Shown here piece by piece: positions 24,101-47,108 of a stretch of DNA of 64,000 nucleotides. Every line of letters begins with the position of its first letter. Within the stretch, counting starts at the first letter, position 1. A model generated the notes under the pieces. It made no database searches. It was not told the origin of the DNA and worked only from the letters and a program-made list of their open reading frames with translations. Source of the stretch: Capitella teleta (lineage: Eukaryota; Annelida; Polychaeta; Capitellidae); the NCBI GenBank assembly GCA_000328365.1, contig KB301890.1, forward strand, positions 83,874 to 147,873. Direction: 5' to 3'. Made by a program: the position numbers and the translations under genes.

Positions 24101-24918
24101 TCTTATTGGTTGAAGAACATTGAAGAGGTATTTGGAATAAAGTATAAATTTCCACAGGGGCTAAATTCTGTGGTTTTGCATGCAGGGTATTATCCATTGA
24201 GGATTTATTTCTGTGGTTGAGCATTGTGTAATAAGCTTGAAAGTGAAGAGTATGGTGAAGACATAATTTATTTTTGCTGGGATTCTATTTCCCCGGTCAA
24301 CAGAAAACATGAATATTGTGGAATTTTTCACCCTCCCCACAGAAATTTCGACATCTAGATTAGTTTGTGTGCTCAAATAGAGTTATATTTTGATGCTTCA
24401 TTAATTTTTCAGATGGGCTCAGCTGACATCTGCAAAGTGCTGGTTGGGAATAAATGTGATTTGGAGAAAGATCGAGCTGTGCCAACAGATCGTGCTACCA
24501 AGGTCATTAAGTGCAATTTGAGGATATTTATTTAATATTAACAAATCATGTATCTTTTAAAATTATATGATATTAGGTTTGCTTATCTCTATGTTGTTGA
24601 GATGCTGATTTATTCCATGCACTTGCATCTGTTATCAGTTTATCAGCAATAATTATCTTACCACAGTTGGCTAAGAATTTTGGTGTGAAATTCTTTGAGA
24701 CAAGTTGCAAGACAAACGAGTGTGTAACCGCTGCATTTGAATACTTGGCTTCCATGATCAAAGCAAAAGCTGACGAAAAAGTTAGTAAAATGAAGAAAAA
24801 ATTACATATTTTCTGTAATTAATAATGATAATTTCAGTTGGAGAAACATGGTAGTCTCCAGCGAGCACATTCGTGGCATAAGGACTCCTTCAAGAAACAG
24901 TCTTGGTGCGCATGCTGA
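21128..24918 (+). CDS. Rab-family small GTPase, complete, 7 exons
   Basis: Exons 21128-21305, 22962-23022, 23939-23999, 24050-24127, 24413-24502, 24667-24780 and 24838-24918 give 220 aa. A second in-frame ATG at 21167 would give 207 aa, the usual Rab length. G motifs in order: GDSSVGKT (P-loop), STIG (switch I Thr), WDTAGQERF (switch II), NKCD (guanine contact) and ETSCK, where most Rabs have ETSAK. It ends in WCAC, a Cys-X-Cys tail for double geranylgeranylation. Family sequence [17 protein letters not shown] places it in the Rab8/10/13/35 part of the tree, but switch I and the following region ([17 protein letters not shown]) are unusual, so the subfamily is open. The expected role is membrane-bound control of vesicle traffic. 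Intron 1 has a SINE and intron 2 an inverted-repeat element. Confidence 0.95.
21602..21950 (+). mobile_element. tRNA-headed SINE, copy c (full length)
   Basis: Head GGGGGCACC... with A-box-like TAGCTCAGTCGG and a B box with one change (GGTTTGAGACC), full body, and an ATC-repeat tail. Flanks GGTTAGTGAGCAG and GGATTAGTGGGTAG may be a decayed duplication. In Rab intron 1. Confidence 0.85.
21951..22961 (+). other. Rest of Rab intron 1
   Basis: No further exon or repeat recognised; AT-rich. Confidence 0.45.
23113..23796. mobile_element. Inverted-repeat element in Rab intron 2
   Basis: Ends read CAGTCATACCTCGCA at the left and, inverted, CAGTCATACCGCACA at the right. This resembles Tc1/mariner/pogo termini, but no TA duplication remains. 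It is 684 bp and non-coding. Diverged. Confidence 0.45.
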
Positions 24919-27236
24919 CCTGGGCTGACTGTCATCTGAAAGCCTTTACTAAGCAGCGTATGGTTTATGGTCAATTTCCCTCTTAGGAGCCTGCAGTTAT
25001 TGAGGATGTCATTTCAGTTGCAAGTGTAATTATGAAATGCATATTAGAAGTATATTTTTATGTTTGAATTTATGGTGGGTTTTCCCCTCGTTTATGCTTT
25101 CATTTTGAATGTTGTTCAACAGGCGACAGACATTCAGCAGTATTAATGTCATTGAAGCCAAAGCAATAATGTTTTTTGTGAATATATTATTATAGTATTA
25201 TTATACAACGTTGTGTCAATCATATAATCAAGAGCGCTCATAAACAAGCCAAGATTTCATGGTTTCTCATTCACAATTTTTGTTGTTGTGAAACACTAAC
25301 CTGAGAAGCTTGTCCTTCAAATAATCTCCACTTTGTTCAATACTCTGTTGTTTAAAATTTCATTCCAATATATTAAGAGCTGACTGGAGAGACAGTGCTG
25401 TTTGCTGATTTCATTTGGTGCTCTCTGCTACATGTATACAATGGACTTGTTCAGTTGAATTCTAGATTTCAATTATTTTATGATTGGTTTGCTATATTTT
25501 CCTATGGAGTCACAAAACTATTTACATTTACAAGTGTATCTGAATCATGGCGAGTGTTGGCCATCAATCGCAATAAACATGTTTTTATTCATCTCCTGGA
25601 AGTTCATTTTCTATACAACGTATACCGTTAAATGGCACAGAACAATCATTTATTCATTCTCTAGGATTATTTCAACTCTTATCGGCTTAGTAGTTGTCTA
25701 CATCTTGCATCATATCACTCTTATTCTGTTGATTCAAATAGTTATCTCACAGGGAGAGGAACACAAACCGACTTTCATTTAACGTCATTTCACTTGTGAC
25801 GCCAATCGAGGGTCTGATGTTGCAGTGCTAACACAGTCGCCAAGTGTGCATACGGTCGATCGTGCACCGGATTTTGGTTTCGCGGCCTGATAACCCACTT
25901 ATCCACCACATCATGACACATTGCACAGTGCCGAAATGTGGTGCATTGTATCTGGTTGGACGAAAATGAGCCATTTATTCATTCATTCATTGGACGAAAG
26001 TGAGCGCACAATGAAAGAAAGAACTGTTAGTGGAACCCGTGGACTGAACAAGGTCCTATCAGGGATGTAACTAGGATGAATCCCCACACCAGCTCAGCTG
26101 TCCACATAGGCCTACCTATTATATGTACCTATAGGGGAAGAAACGACAGGGGCTAATCAGACTCCAACTCATCAAGTCGATGAACAGTGCAACAGATTTG
26201 GATTGAAAGTCCAACGTAGGCCTACGCTCTCTTGTTTCCCAATAAAAATAGACGGGCTAATTATATAGTAAATTACTCGCATATACCTGGTGCATGTAAT
26301 TATTGTGATGCAGTAAATACACAAAGAAAATTAGAGGTACAAACATCGACCAAATTAGCTAGGTTATGAGTATTCTTCCCAATACTGACAGAGATAGTGT
26401 TTCGGCCACGCACGGTAAAGTGATTCTACTGAGCGCCGATTTATGCTCTATTAATATGCAAATGTCTCATATTGAGTTTTATGCAATAAACAAAAGGAAC
26501 AATATTCTTACAACTATTACCAGCCCTTTTCAGTACGCTGGCACGAAATCAGCGTATATGAGAATATTCAGACGGCATTCTGTCTAGGGTAGAGGCTTGT
26601 CGTGAATCTTACGGACTGAGTACGGACTGATGGTATCGCAAGAATGAGTGTTCATTGAACCGTAACGTTATTATCAATCAGTTTATATGCAGATATATTA
26701 TAATATGTGAGTGATGTGACACATTGATAGGGATGGGGGAGAATCACTAAAGAAAGTCACATCACTGTGACGCAGCTAGTGGAAGGCGATTCAAACGAAA
26801 TGCCAAATATAAGGGGTTATACTTCGATCATAGAACTACAACCCCTCTGTACACCTATCGGTCACCACTCGGCGGCAACATTGAGATATACATCACTTAT
26901 TGTCCTGTGAACCATGACCCGCCCGCTACACCCGTTGGGAAACAACAAAAGGGACGTATTTAAGTCAACATCATTTACTGCTTCACGGTCACTCACCCTA
27001 TAATTATCCATGTTCTGCATAATGCATATAATATTCCAGACGGCGACTGAGGGCCAAAACCACTAATAGAGTAGATTAACATACTGATTTTACCTAACTA
27101 TCAACAATCATAATTTGGGAATAAAGGAACAAGCATTCTCACCCTTCCACAGCCACGCTCATGCTGCTGAAGGATACCGCGCTGCTCTGAAACGCAGCTG
27201 AAATCAACAAGCGCGCAACGAATGCTCTTTTTGCGG
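24919..27236. other. Intergenic between Rab and the Tctex1 gene, left part
   Basis: Starts with the Rab 3' UTR. The rest has no gene I can support. There is an (ATTC)3-4 stretch near 25978 between two copies of TTGGACGAAA, suggesting a small duplication. Confidence 0.4.
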
Positions 27237-27430
27237 GGGAAGTTTTATATTTTGTAAAAAAAAACACCTCCCTTTTTTATCACGTTCCCACTAGATAGTT
27301 ATGTCGTTCCCATAATTATGTCGTTCCCACTATGTAGATACTATCTCGTGCGCACGAGATAAAAGTTTTTTTTTTCTTCTGCATGTCCTATCCCGGCCAC
27401 CGTATTACGAGAGCGAAGCTCGCCGTATTT
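27237..27430. repeat. Short repeats with an 18-bp perfect palindrome
   Basis: ATCTCGTGCGCACGAGAT (27343-27360) is a perfect palindrome. Left of it GTTCCCA recurs three times in TTATGTCGTTCCCA-like units. Probably part of an unidentified transposon or LINE 5' region. Confidence 0.6.
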
Positions 27431-27799
27431 CTTTCTCTTTCTCTCACCGCCCTGGATTAAAAGCACTGCATTGCATTGCATTGAAACTGGGCTTTCTTTT
27501 TTCGATATACGACAAGGCTGCTCCGGAAAGAGCGGGGCTTGTATAAAATCGCTCAGAAGGCATAATATTATTCGTCCTCCGATTTTGGCTAAACCAAGTT
27601 CATTTTTCTGAGATTATAATTGAATTTTTGGCTTCAGGTACTGTTGGCGGTTACAACTTAATTGTTATTAATAAACGACACGGGGATCCAGTCTATAATT
27701 ATCTAAGTATAAATGGTTTCAAAGAGAAACATAGCACGACACACTGCACATTAATTTTGTCCTTGAAGAGGTTGTCAACAAGTATTCAAACTCACAGTT
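27431..27799. other. No gene seen
   Basis: Repeat-like and AT-rich, with a short GCATT run near 27468. It may be part of the element around the LINE fragment that follows. Confidence 0.35.
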
Positions 27800-28585
27800 A
27801 GGGCTATATTGCATATACTGCTGGATGCTTCCAAAGCGTCCGACAGACTACACTATACAAATTTGTTTCGGATTTGCAAATTACTCATTTCGATGTACAC
27901 GCAGCAGAGGTTAGCAGTAAATTGGAATGGTAAACGATCTTCCTCAATGAGTTGTAAAAATGGCGTATTTCATTTTGTATCAACATGGATGAGCTGATTG
28001 AACGGTTGGAATGATTGGCATTTCTATATTGTAAACTGACTTCAAAAATGGCCTTCTTCATCACTAAAATAGCCGTTTTTGGAGTCAATTACAAAGGGCT
28101 TATCATTTAAAACACGTTAGTTAAACCTTTGCAGGTTGAATCAGACAGTTATTTCAGGTGGAATCGGTTGATAAAAGGTTAAAAATTCAAATTCCGTTGA
28201 AGTTGAAAAATCGATAATTTTTAACGCAAAATGTTTATCAGCCTGTATCGCAGTACAATATTGCATCGTCAAGCTCCTACTTTTGCCCGGCACTGTGAAA
28301 AAATTGCCTGGGAATATGATGTTTTGTACAACCCCTCCAAAAGCATATTCCTATTGTATAGATGTAATTCTAATATAAACATTCACTTGAATAATAACGT
28401 TGTTATAAGATTATATGGAATCTTGTAAGCATCTTGGTGTATACATTGGCGAGAACGCAAGCACTAAAAATATAAAAAGATCTGCTCATGATATTATACG
28501 AAGAACAAATGTCCTGTTATCTAAATTTGGCCACTATATAATAGCTGTATTTGTTAAAAGAGTTTTATTTCGATCGTACTGCTGT

Positions 28586-28590
<5 letters not shown>
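27800..28590 (+). mobile_element. LINE reverse-transcriptase remnant, second family
   Basis: Broken plus-strand pieces resemble the RT of a LINE type unlike the one at 5700-7690. They are ILLDASKASDRLHYTNLF (the palm Asp region), MYTQQRLAVNWNG, then SKSIFLLYRC and CKHLGVYIG from the RT C-terminal half. The YxDD block is lost. It ends near a 31-T run (28588-28618). Very decayed. Confidence 0.65.

Positions 28591-28618
<28 letters not shown>
28588..28618. repeat. Poly-T run (31)
   Basis: Thirty-one consecutive T at the end of the recognisable LINE remnant. Confidence 0.9.
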
Positions 28619-29709
28619 CCCTCTTTGGAATCTTAGTGAAAAATCAATACAATAACAATATTTAAATTCAATCTGGAAAAAGTGCTGTGAAAAGGTACTT
28701 AATATTTCACCATTGACGAGGTCAAAATTCATTCCTTTCTTAATATTAATCCGAATGTTTTTGTTCAATTGAATACAGTCAGTTTTTAATTTTCTTTTCA
28801 GATTGTATGATTAACAGGGATCCTGTTGTTTCATGCGTAGCAAACACCTTCCGCACTAACTCTAGTAATATAGCCACAAATAATAGACGACGAGAAGATT
28901 ATCAATTCCAATGATATCAGACAATCAGAGATTTTTTTTTTTTAAGCACGTAAAATTATTTTACCAACGAAAATTTCTCTTGTATTTCAGCCATTATTGA
29001 CCTGCCTTATGAGCGAATACCACCATACAACTCCATGAATTTATCTCTCGAAAATAGGAAATTGTTTCTATTTTTTATTTATCCCAGCGGTAAACCACTG
29101 TGATACAATGTCACCATGTACATGAACTCTTTTCGTGTCCTTTTGTTCGTTAAGTTCCATTGTTCATCACCATTAAAATGTGAGAGTTCTTTTCACGAAT
29201 AAAAATTATATGTATATTAGATGGGATTTGTGCTGGTCTGAGCCCCTGATCAGGGATAAGGTTAGGATGTGCATGTGAAAAAATTCACTTCATGAGTATT
29301 CAACAAGGAACCCTGCGATATAGGCCGTAAACAAGTACAAGTACGTTCTTATTGCTTTCTGTGTGTAAATGATTTGCAGCAGTTAGATTAAAAAGCTATG
29401 CACGCAATTTGATTTTAATGCAATTTAATAATTCCGATATGTAATCCTAATCGTGAAATACAATTACACAGAGAACAATCAGCGAAACGTGTGTGGCACA
29501 TCTATTTTGCGTTAATTGCTCCTCATAAGTTTGAGAAAGAACAACAAGAGGTACCTTTAGGACAATAGGTACATGTTACATGTACATATAATTATTTATT
29601 AGTTTATATACAAATTTTCAAAATATGCATGTATATATATGCAGATATATTGAAGAAGAAAACTCAGTTAAATTTACTAATCATTTTGATTACTTGCATT
29701 TGGAAGAAT
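28619..29709. other. Intergenic, no gene seen
   Basis: AT-rich. The part to about 29200 may be more of the decayed LINE. The right end is the 3' flank of the Tctex1 gene and contains its likely poly(A) signal (TTTATT near 29593). Confidence 0.4.
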
Positions 29710-30411
29710 TCAGTCGAGGTACACAGCGAACACCATTCCCGCCGCATACAGAGTTGCATTCTCGAAGACATAAGTCGCACTTCTGTCGAACTGTGTGTCC
29801 CAGAGACACTTAGACGCAGTTCTGATGCTGTTGTCTTTCTTCTCCGTAATCACTGTCCATGTGATGATCTTGAATCTGGGTGGAGTGACCTCCTTGACCT
29901 TCAGCTTGATGATGTCAGCTGTCGCTCTGCTAATGATGCCCATCTGTATGCTGTTGTAGACCGTCTTCTCCAAATGCTCCTCGAGGACTTCTTTGATGAT
30001 TCGCTCCACTTTCATGACTGGGAAGATGTCATCTGGACTCAGTTGGTAGGTGTTCTCAACTTGAGCCACTGTTCGTCTGCGTCGTCCGAAGAGATACAGA
30101 TCACTGGATGGTGGACTGGAAGAGAAGTCGACGGAATGTCGACGGGCAGTGCTATCTTTGAAGAGACCCTCTTTTTGGTTGAAGTGTGCCCTTCTCGCTG
30201 CATCTTTCCATAAGTGGGCTTGCGAATGTCGAGGTCGATTCAGCTGGGAACTGTCTGCCATCGACGCCTTGCGACTCTGAAACAACAATTATACAATGAT
30301 GCAAGCCTCTAGAATTGGCTAAATGCTGTAACATGCAAGATGTTCTAATTCTACGTGATGTCAAGGTGGCGTGATTAAGTATGAAGATGTGACATATACA
30401 TGTACCTCCAT
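29710..30411 (-). CDS. Tctex1-domain dynein light chain family protein
   Basis: Two exons: a 6-nt coding exon (ATGGAG, 30406-30411) and one long exon (29710-30276). Together they give 190 aa. If the short exon is wrong, an in-frame ATG at 30261 starts MADSSQLNR. The N-terminal 75 residues are basic and Ser-rich, including GRRRRTVAQ. The Tctex1 domain follows, from ENTYQLSPDDIFPV (about residue 79) through RFKIITWTVITEK to KCLWDTQFDRSA and the closing FAVYLD. ENTYQL-x-P and the N-terminal extension fit the DYNLT5/TCTEX1D1-like group rather than the short DYNLT1/3. Family members bind dynein intermediate chain in cytoplasmic or ciliary motors. The exact orthologue is not settled. Confidence 0.88.
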
Positions 30412-32329
30412 CTTTGTGAGTTTGATTATCCAATGAGCTCTGTTTATGTCGACGACGGTTGAAATGTGTATTTGGTTAGATTTGCACTAAACAGGAGCAC
30501 ATAGCGCACAAGTGGCCAATGCAAAACAGCCATTTGACAACAAACACGGCACAGTTTCTTGGTTGCTGGGCATACAAATGCGCACTATCACAGACACTTC
30601 ATCAATTGATCTTGTTATCTATAAACTCAATTGGCTGCTGAAACAAGATCAATCGTATTATAATCAAGTGCAAACTTAGTTGAGTTTATTAAATTAATTA
30701 ACGTAAGCGATCGCAATGTTTGCCAATCACTTCCTTAATTTCGAATAATTCTTGTTGCTGGGATTTAGAACTTCAGAATTAATGCTCCCACATGCAAGCT
30801 TGTCCTGTCGCGAACACATCACGAACATATCGGTGACGCCAGCAGCCCAGCCCTCGAGAGCACCTGTTAACATAGTACATTGCATCGTAAATTCGTCGTA
30901 ATAGAATTTGAACAGTTCTTTCGCGATTGTATATAATTATAGGCATTCATCTTTGGAGTGTTATTTGGTCAAGTTCTCACGTACCATATACATGTATTGC
31001 ATGGAAATACAATATAGTTTATAATTTAATGAATTCTCAATATTAAACTTACATAAGAATTCTAATCATATATAAACTTGTTTAGACAGTACAGTGTACA
31101 GGTCTGCTGATAATTAACGCTGATATAGCCGTCAGATAACTGACATAGTGCAGTGAGATGCAGTCATGTATGGGTACCACCGGTATACGTACAGACCTCG
31201 CCCGATTAATCTGTGCTAGCCGTCAAAGTATAAAACTCGAAAGCTATTTCACATGCAGTTAATGCGCTGCCTATAAGAAATATCGCATAACAGAGCTGGA
31301 AACAGCACATTGACATTCCAGAGACCGAAATCCCCTCGAAGCAACACGTAATTGAGCTCTTCGCAATCGAATGTTGCTCTCCAAATAACCCCAAAACAAG
31401 AGAAAGAGAGAGAGGAGATTGAACCAATTGAGATGGTGCAAATGTACATGCCAACAACTTATACGGGTAAAACTGAGGCAGATATCAACAACATTCTTGT
31501 TCATTTAATAACACTGGAATATCATTAATAAAACCATGATTAAGAAATCAATCGTTACGCACAACGCACAAACCAGCACCTCCGTTCATCCCAGCATCAT
31601 TAAAACTTATAAATACTTTGGATCAAAATGCATAATTATTAGAATGGGGGAATAATTATATTTTCACACTTTTTTTGCTGACGTCACTCGCACATTTGCA
31701 AGGAAGCTGATGATAGTATTATGATATTGTTGGTCAAGAAATTCATTGTATTTTTTATGAGAGAACTGCAATATCTTGAAAGGAGGGCTATATATCCTTC
31801 AGTTGGAATGAAAATTACATAATAGAGGAGGTTAATTGCATACATTGGAAATGCATTTCTCAAATCATGGTCACAATGAAAATAATGAATTGTTTCAAAG
31901 TCTTAGGAGATTAACGTAATATTTGCTATTATTTTACATGGCCACAACGGTTGAAACCAGAAATGCAAGAATGAAAGCACATATTTTTAGCATATGTTCT
32001 GATTTTGATAATCATAGTTCAATTATATAGATATGGTTATACATGCAGTCAACTGCACTCATTTCAAAGTTAATGATTAAATCAGAGATGGTCCAGTTAA
32101 ATAGTAGGTGACTAGTTAGGATCATGAGATGATTAATATCTGTAGAATTAAATGATCAAATCAGATAACACTGTCAAGTCGCAACAACCCCACCCCCCAT
32201 CCCATGGTCAATGGCGAAAATCAATAAAAGTCAATAAAAACTGATATGAGAATAAAACCGGATGAAATTAAACACTAAACAAAACAAACAATAACAAAAT
32301 GGACATTTTGTGATCTGACGACAGCCGGT
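30412..32329. other. Intergenic, no gene seen
   Basis: AT-rich. The first part must hold the Tctex1 promoter, and the right end is the 3' flank of TTC39. Minus-strand open frames at 31206-31504 overlap in three phases and look like chance. Confidence 0.5.
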
Positions 32330-43545
<11,216 letters not shown>

Positions 43546-44361
43546 TCTGAATTAAAGTCTGCAAAGTAAACATAACATGTCTTTCAGATTCAGAAACAAA
43601 CGGATTTGAAGAGAGGAAAAATACATAACATACAAGAATAAATGCACTTGGTATATCGTATTTCACGAGAAGATAGATATAAGAGTGATAAGATAAAGGA
43701 AAAACTGCATTCAAATATATTTTTGGACTCCTGCGTGAGACTTTGATCAATAATTTCTGGGCCTGAGCAAAGATCACGTATTCTACATGGAAAGCAGCGA
43801 TGCTATCTCACCACACTAGCAAAACCAATTGCACCAATGTTCTCTAAATTAGGCCCATATACATGTAATACTTTTTCTCATTCTTAATTCATATTCCAAC
43901 CAGCCATAGAACCAGTTCTGTAGGTGTATGCTAATTACAACCTTCTGATTTCATCACAACTCTCTGACGATATTAGGAGAAAATATTTACGTCAATTCCC
44001 TTTGTTTACATTTGATGACTCTGTTTTCTCTGGTAATATTCAGCATGTGTGGGTAATTCCCATCTTCTGCTGGCTAAACGACAGTCGTATATACTCCTTA
44101 TTTCTACCTATATGCCCTGATATACTAAATCATTAAATAAAAATTATTATTACATGTACAATTAATGATTAATACAGCATCAATAAATAACAAAATCATG
44201 TCAGCAGCAGATCTTTTAAAATTACAAATCTGGGTAAATCGGCAATTATATCACACAACTATTCCCAATTGGGGAAATTTGGTGTAGCCTGTCACAGTAC
44301 ATGTATCAGTAAATAACTGAATCAATTATCTAGTCTCGTTCCAAGACTCTATATTGGTAAT
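43546..44361. other. Upstream region of TTC39
   Basis: Should contain the 5' UTR and promoter of TTC39. No core element is clear, and AT-rich short frames here look like chance. Confidence 0.4.
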
Positions 44362-44928
44362 CATCCCCACAGATTATGGCTACCCAATATAATCATTCTC
44401 ACAGATTATGGCTACCCAATATAATCATCCTCACAGATTATGGCTACCCAATATAATCCTCCCCACAGATTATGGCTACCCAATATAATCATCCTCACAG
44501 ATTATGGCTACCCAATATAATCATCCCCACAGATTATGGCTACCCAATTTAATCATCCTCACAGATTATGGCTACCCAATATAATCATCCCCACAGATTA
44601 TGGCTACCCAATATAATCATCCCCACAGATTATGGCTACCCAATATAATCATCCCCACAGATTATGGCTACCCAATATAATCATCCTCACAGATTATGGC
44701 TACCCAATATAATCATCCCCACAGATTATGGCTACCCAATATAATCATCCTCACAGATTATTGGCTACCCAATATAATCATCCCCACAGATTATGGCTAC
44801 CCAATATAATCATCCTCACAGATTATGGCTACCCAATATAATCATCCCCACAGATTATGGCTACCCAATTTAATCATCCTCACAGATTATGGCTACCCAA
44901 TATAATCATCCCCACAGATTATGGCTAC
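44362..44928. repeat. Minisatellite, 32-bp unit x 18
   Basis: Eighteen units built on CACAGATTATGGCTACCCAA, first at 44368 and last at 44913, each 32 bp except one with an extra T near 44761. Units end in ATCCTC or ATCCCC, and these two types often alternate, so the array is partly a 64-bp dimer repeat. About 0.8 kb upstream of TTC39. Confidence 0.95.
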
Positions 44929-45626
44929 AGAATGCAGCTATATCAATTATGATGTTAAGCCTAATGGAATGAATTTCCATTTGATTTAGGCCCTACATCT
45001 TGACCATGCAGTAACCACTACCATGGTAACACTAACACAGTAACACGGCAACACTAGACCCGGGAGCCAATTGTAATTGGCCAGAATCGGCTGGCTGAAG
45101 CAAAAATGACCGGCTAGCTGCTTAAGCCGCTCCACTAATCAGGGATATCGGCTCAGCATTGCGATTGGCGGCTAGCAGCTGCTTGAAGTGGCTTGGCAAT
45201 GGTTGCTGTATCATCCTATATGCATAATGATGCCAGCACGGTTAATACAAACGAGTGTACATACACTAATCTCTATATGTACTACTATACTGATGTGGTG
45301 ATTTTAAGATCAAACGATATCCAAATCCCATAAATGTCCCACTTAATTACACTCTCCAGCTTTAGTCAAGTTCAAGACATTTAGGGCGTTTCATAAACTT
45401 CCATGAACATCTTATCACCATTGTCACTTTGTTTGCAAATTCAGCTAGGTTCTAAGAACTTCTAAGTAATATATGCAGCGGAAGAGGAAGCAATTAAGAG
45501 GAATAGGTTGGAAGAGGAAAGAGGATGGCGAACCAATTCAGTTGTTGCATCAAGATCTTGAATGAAACATTCGCCGTTTTTGATGACTCGGATTGCAATT
45601 GTTGGGCAACCTCTCTGTTACATATA

Positions 45627-46310
45627 TAAGATAGAATAGAATAGGAAAGAATAGTTTATTGTAATGTATTAAAAATGTCAAAAATAAAACAAATTACATC
45701 AAGTCAGATGTTAAGTTGCCTTAATTCTTCGTTCATACTATGATACTAGTTATTGCTGCGTTGACATTTGGAGCAGAGATAAAAGCGTTAGTATCATCAG
45801 CGAAGAGAGTAAAATGCATACGATCAGAGACAGAAGTAACATCGTTAATGTTACAAAAACCATAAAGGACCTAGGATGGAAGGCTGAGGGACACCACAAG
45901 AAATTAAATCAATATAGCCATTAGAAGTACAGTCATTAAAAATTACCCTTTGTTGACGACCCGATAAGTAGTTAGCGAACCAACTGTGAGGGGTGCCACG
46001 GATTTCATACCTCAAAAGCTTGGAGAGAAGAATTTTATGTTGTACGGTGTCAAATTTCTTCTGAAAGTCAAGCAGAACACTTATGGTTACTTCGCCCTGC
46101 TCAAATCCTCTGCTCATTCTGTCAACTACTGATACCAGTGCTTGGGTTGTGTTTCTGTCTGGTTGGAAGCCAAACTGATTGGAGATAGGAAAATTTTTTA
46201 CCAACAAGTAATCGTACAATCTTTTGTGGACCAGTTTCTCCAGAATGTTTCAGAGCACAGGCAAGAGAGAAATGGGTCTGTAGATACAATTTTCTTTCGG
46301 AAACATTTCT
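45627..46310 (-). mobile_element. LINE reverse-transcriptase fragment, third copy
   Basis: Minus strand, 5'-truncated. RPISLLPVL and ILEKLVHKRLYDYLL lead into NQFGFQPDRNTTQALVSV, LLDFQKKFDTVQHKILLSKL, then GVPQPSILGPL and the catalytic FADDT (about 45815). It ends in a TTCTA-repeat tail at 45627-45656, typical of Jockey/CR1/L2-like LINEs. Broken frame; dead. Confidence 0.85.
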
Positions 46311-46740
46311 CGAACAATGGTACGACCCATGCTATTTTCATTTAGCAAGGCACGGTTCCTTCTAAAAACGAGATATTTAAAATGTGGAGTAAAGGAGAAA
46401 TCAATAGCTTAACTAATTGCAAATAAAATAATCAAATTCAACTAATTTTTCAGACCAACAAAAGCAATACATGTAGACAAGCAGTGTTATGAACCAAATG
46501 GCATGAAAAGCCAATACAAATTGTTTTAGGGTTCGGCATTGCTGTTATAATAGTACAATCAATCAAAAAAGGTAGGATTAATAATAGGTAAATAGACCTA
46601 TCAGAAATATACATGTAGCTAGCAACCATTGATCAACTCATGAGTGAATTTACATTAACCCTAGTACGTATACTGCGCATCCTATGTCCGTCTGATATAT
46701 CTTGAGACAACCCCATATTATATGTATGAGCATGCATACA

Positions 46741-46818
46741 GGCGGATTTTGATTGCTGCGGCCCGTTGGTTCTTCAGTACTCTGCTGGATGGCCCGGGGC
46801 TCAAAAAGCCGACCCCTG
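46741..46818 (-). mobile_element. hAT-type transposon end (fragment)
   Basis: Read inverted it starts CAGGGGTCGGCTTTTTGAGC, a very typical hAT terminus. The partner end was not found. It lies inside the larger TAGACCC element. Confidence 0.45.
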
Positions 46819-47108
46819 GTATAAATCATTAAATTAATTTTAATGAAGCAAACTGAATAAATCTACTTCAACGGATAGCTCAGATAGTAAGTATATAAAC
46901 AATACTATAAACAAAATAAAGACTTGTACAAATGATAACTTCTTGTAATACTGAATGTAAAATCTTTGGATTGAATCGGCTGAGAACCGCTGATACAGTG
47001 ATCGGCTGATAGCGGCTGGCCGACAACACCAATCGGCGGCGGCTGGCTAAACGGCCAATCGGCGGCGGCTAGTACATATCGGCGGCGGCTCCGGGGTCTA
47101 GGCAACAC

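Larger units (their letters stand above)
45055..47100. mobile_element. hAT-like element with 8-bp duplication
   Basis: Exact 8-bp flanks GGCAACAC (45047-45054 and 47101-47108). The ends are inverted: TAGACCCGGGAGCC at the left, TAGACCCCGGAGCC read inward from the right. Just inside both ends, CGGCTGG/CGGCGG-type words recur many times (45085-45190 and 46975-47095), as expected for subterminal transposase sites. Nested in it are a LINE fragment (45627-46310) and another hAT-type end (46741-46818). No transposase was found, so it is a non-autonomous, composite copy of 2046 bp. Confidence 0.75.
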
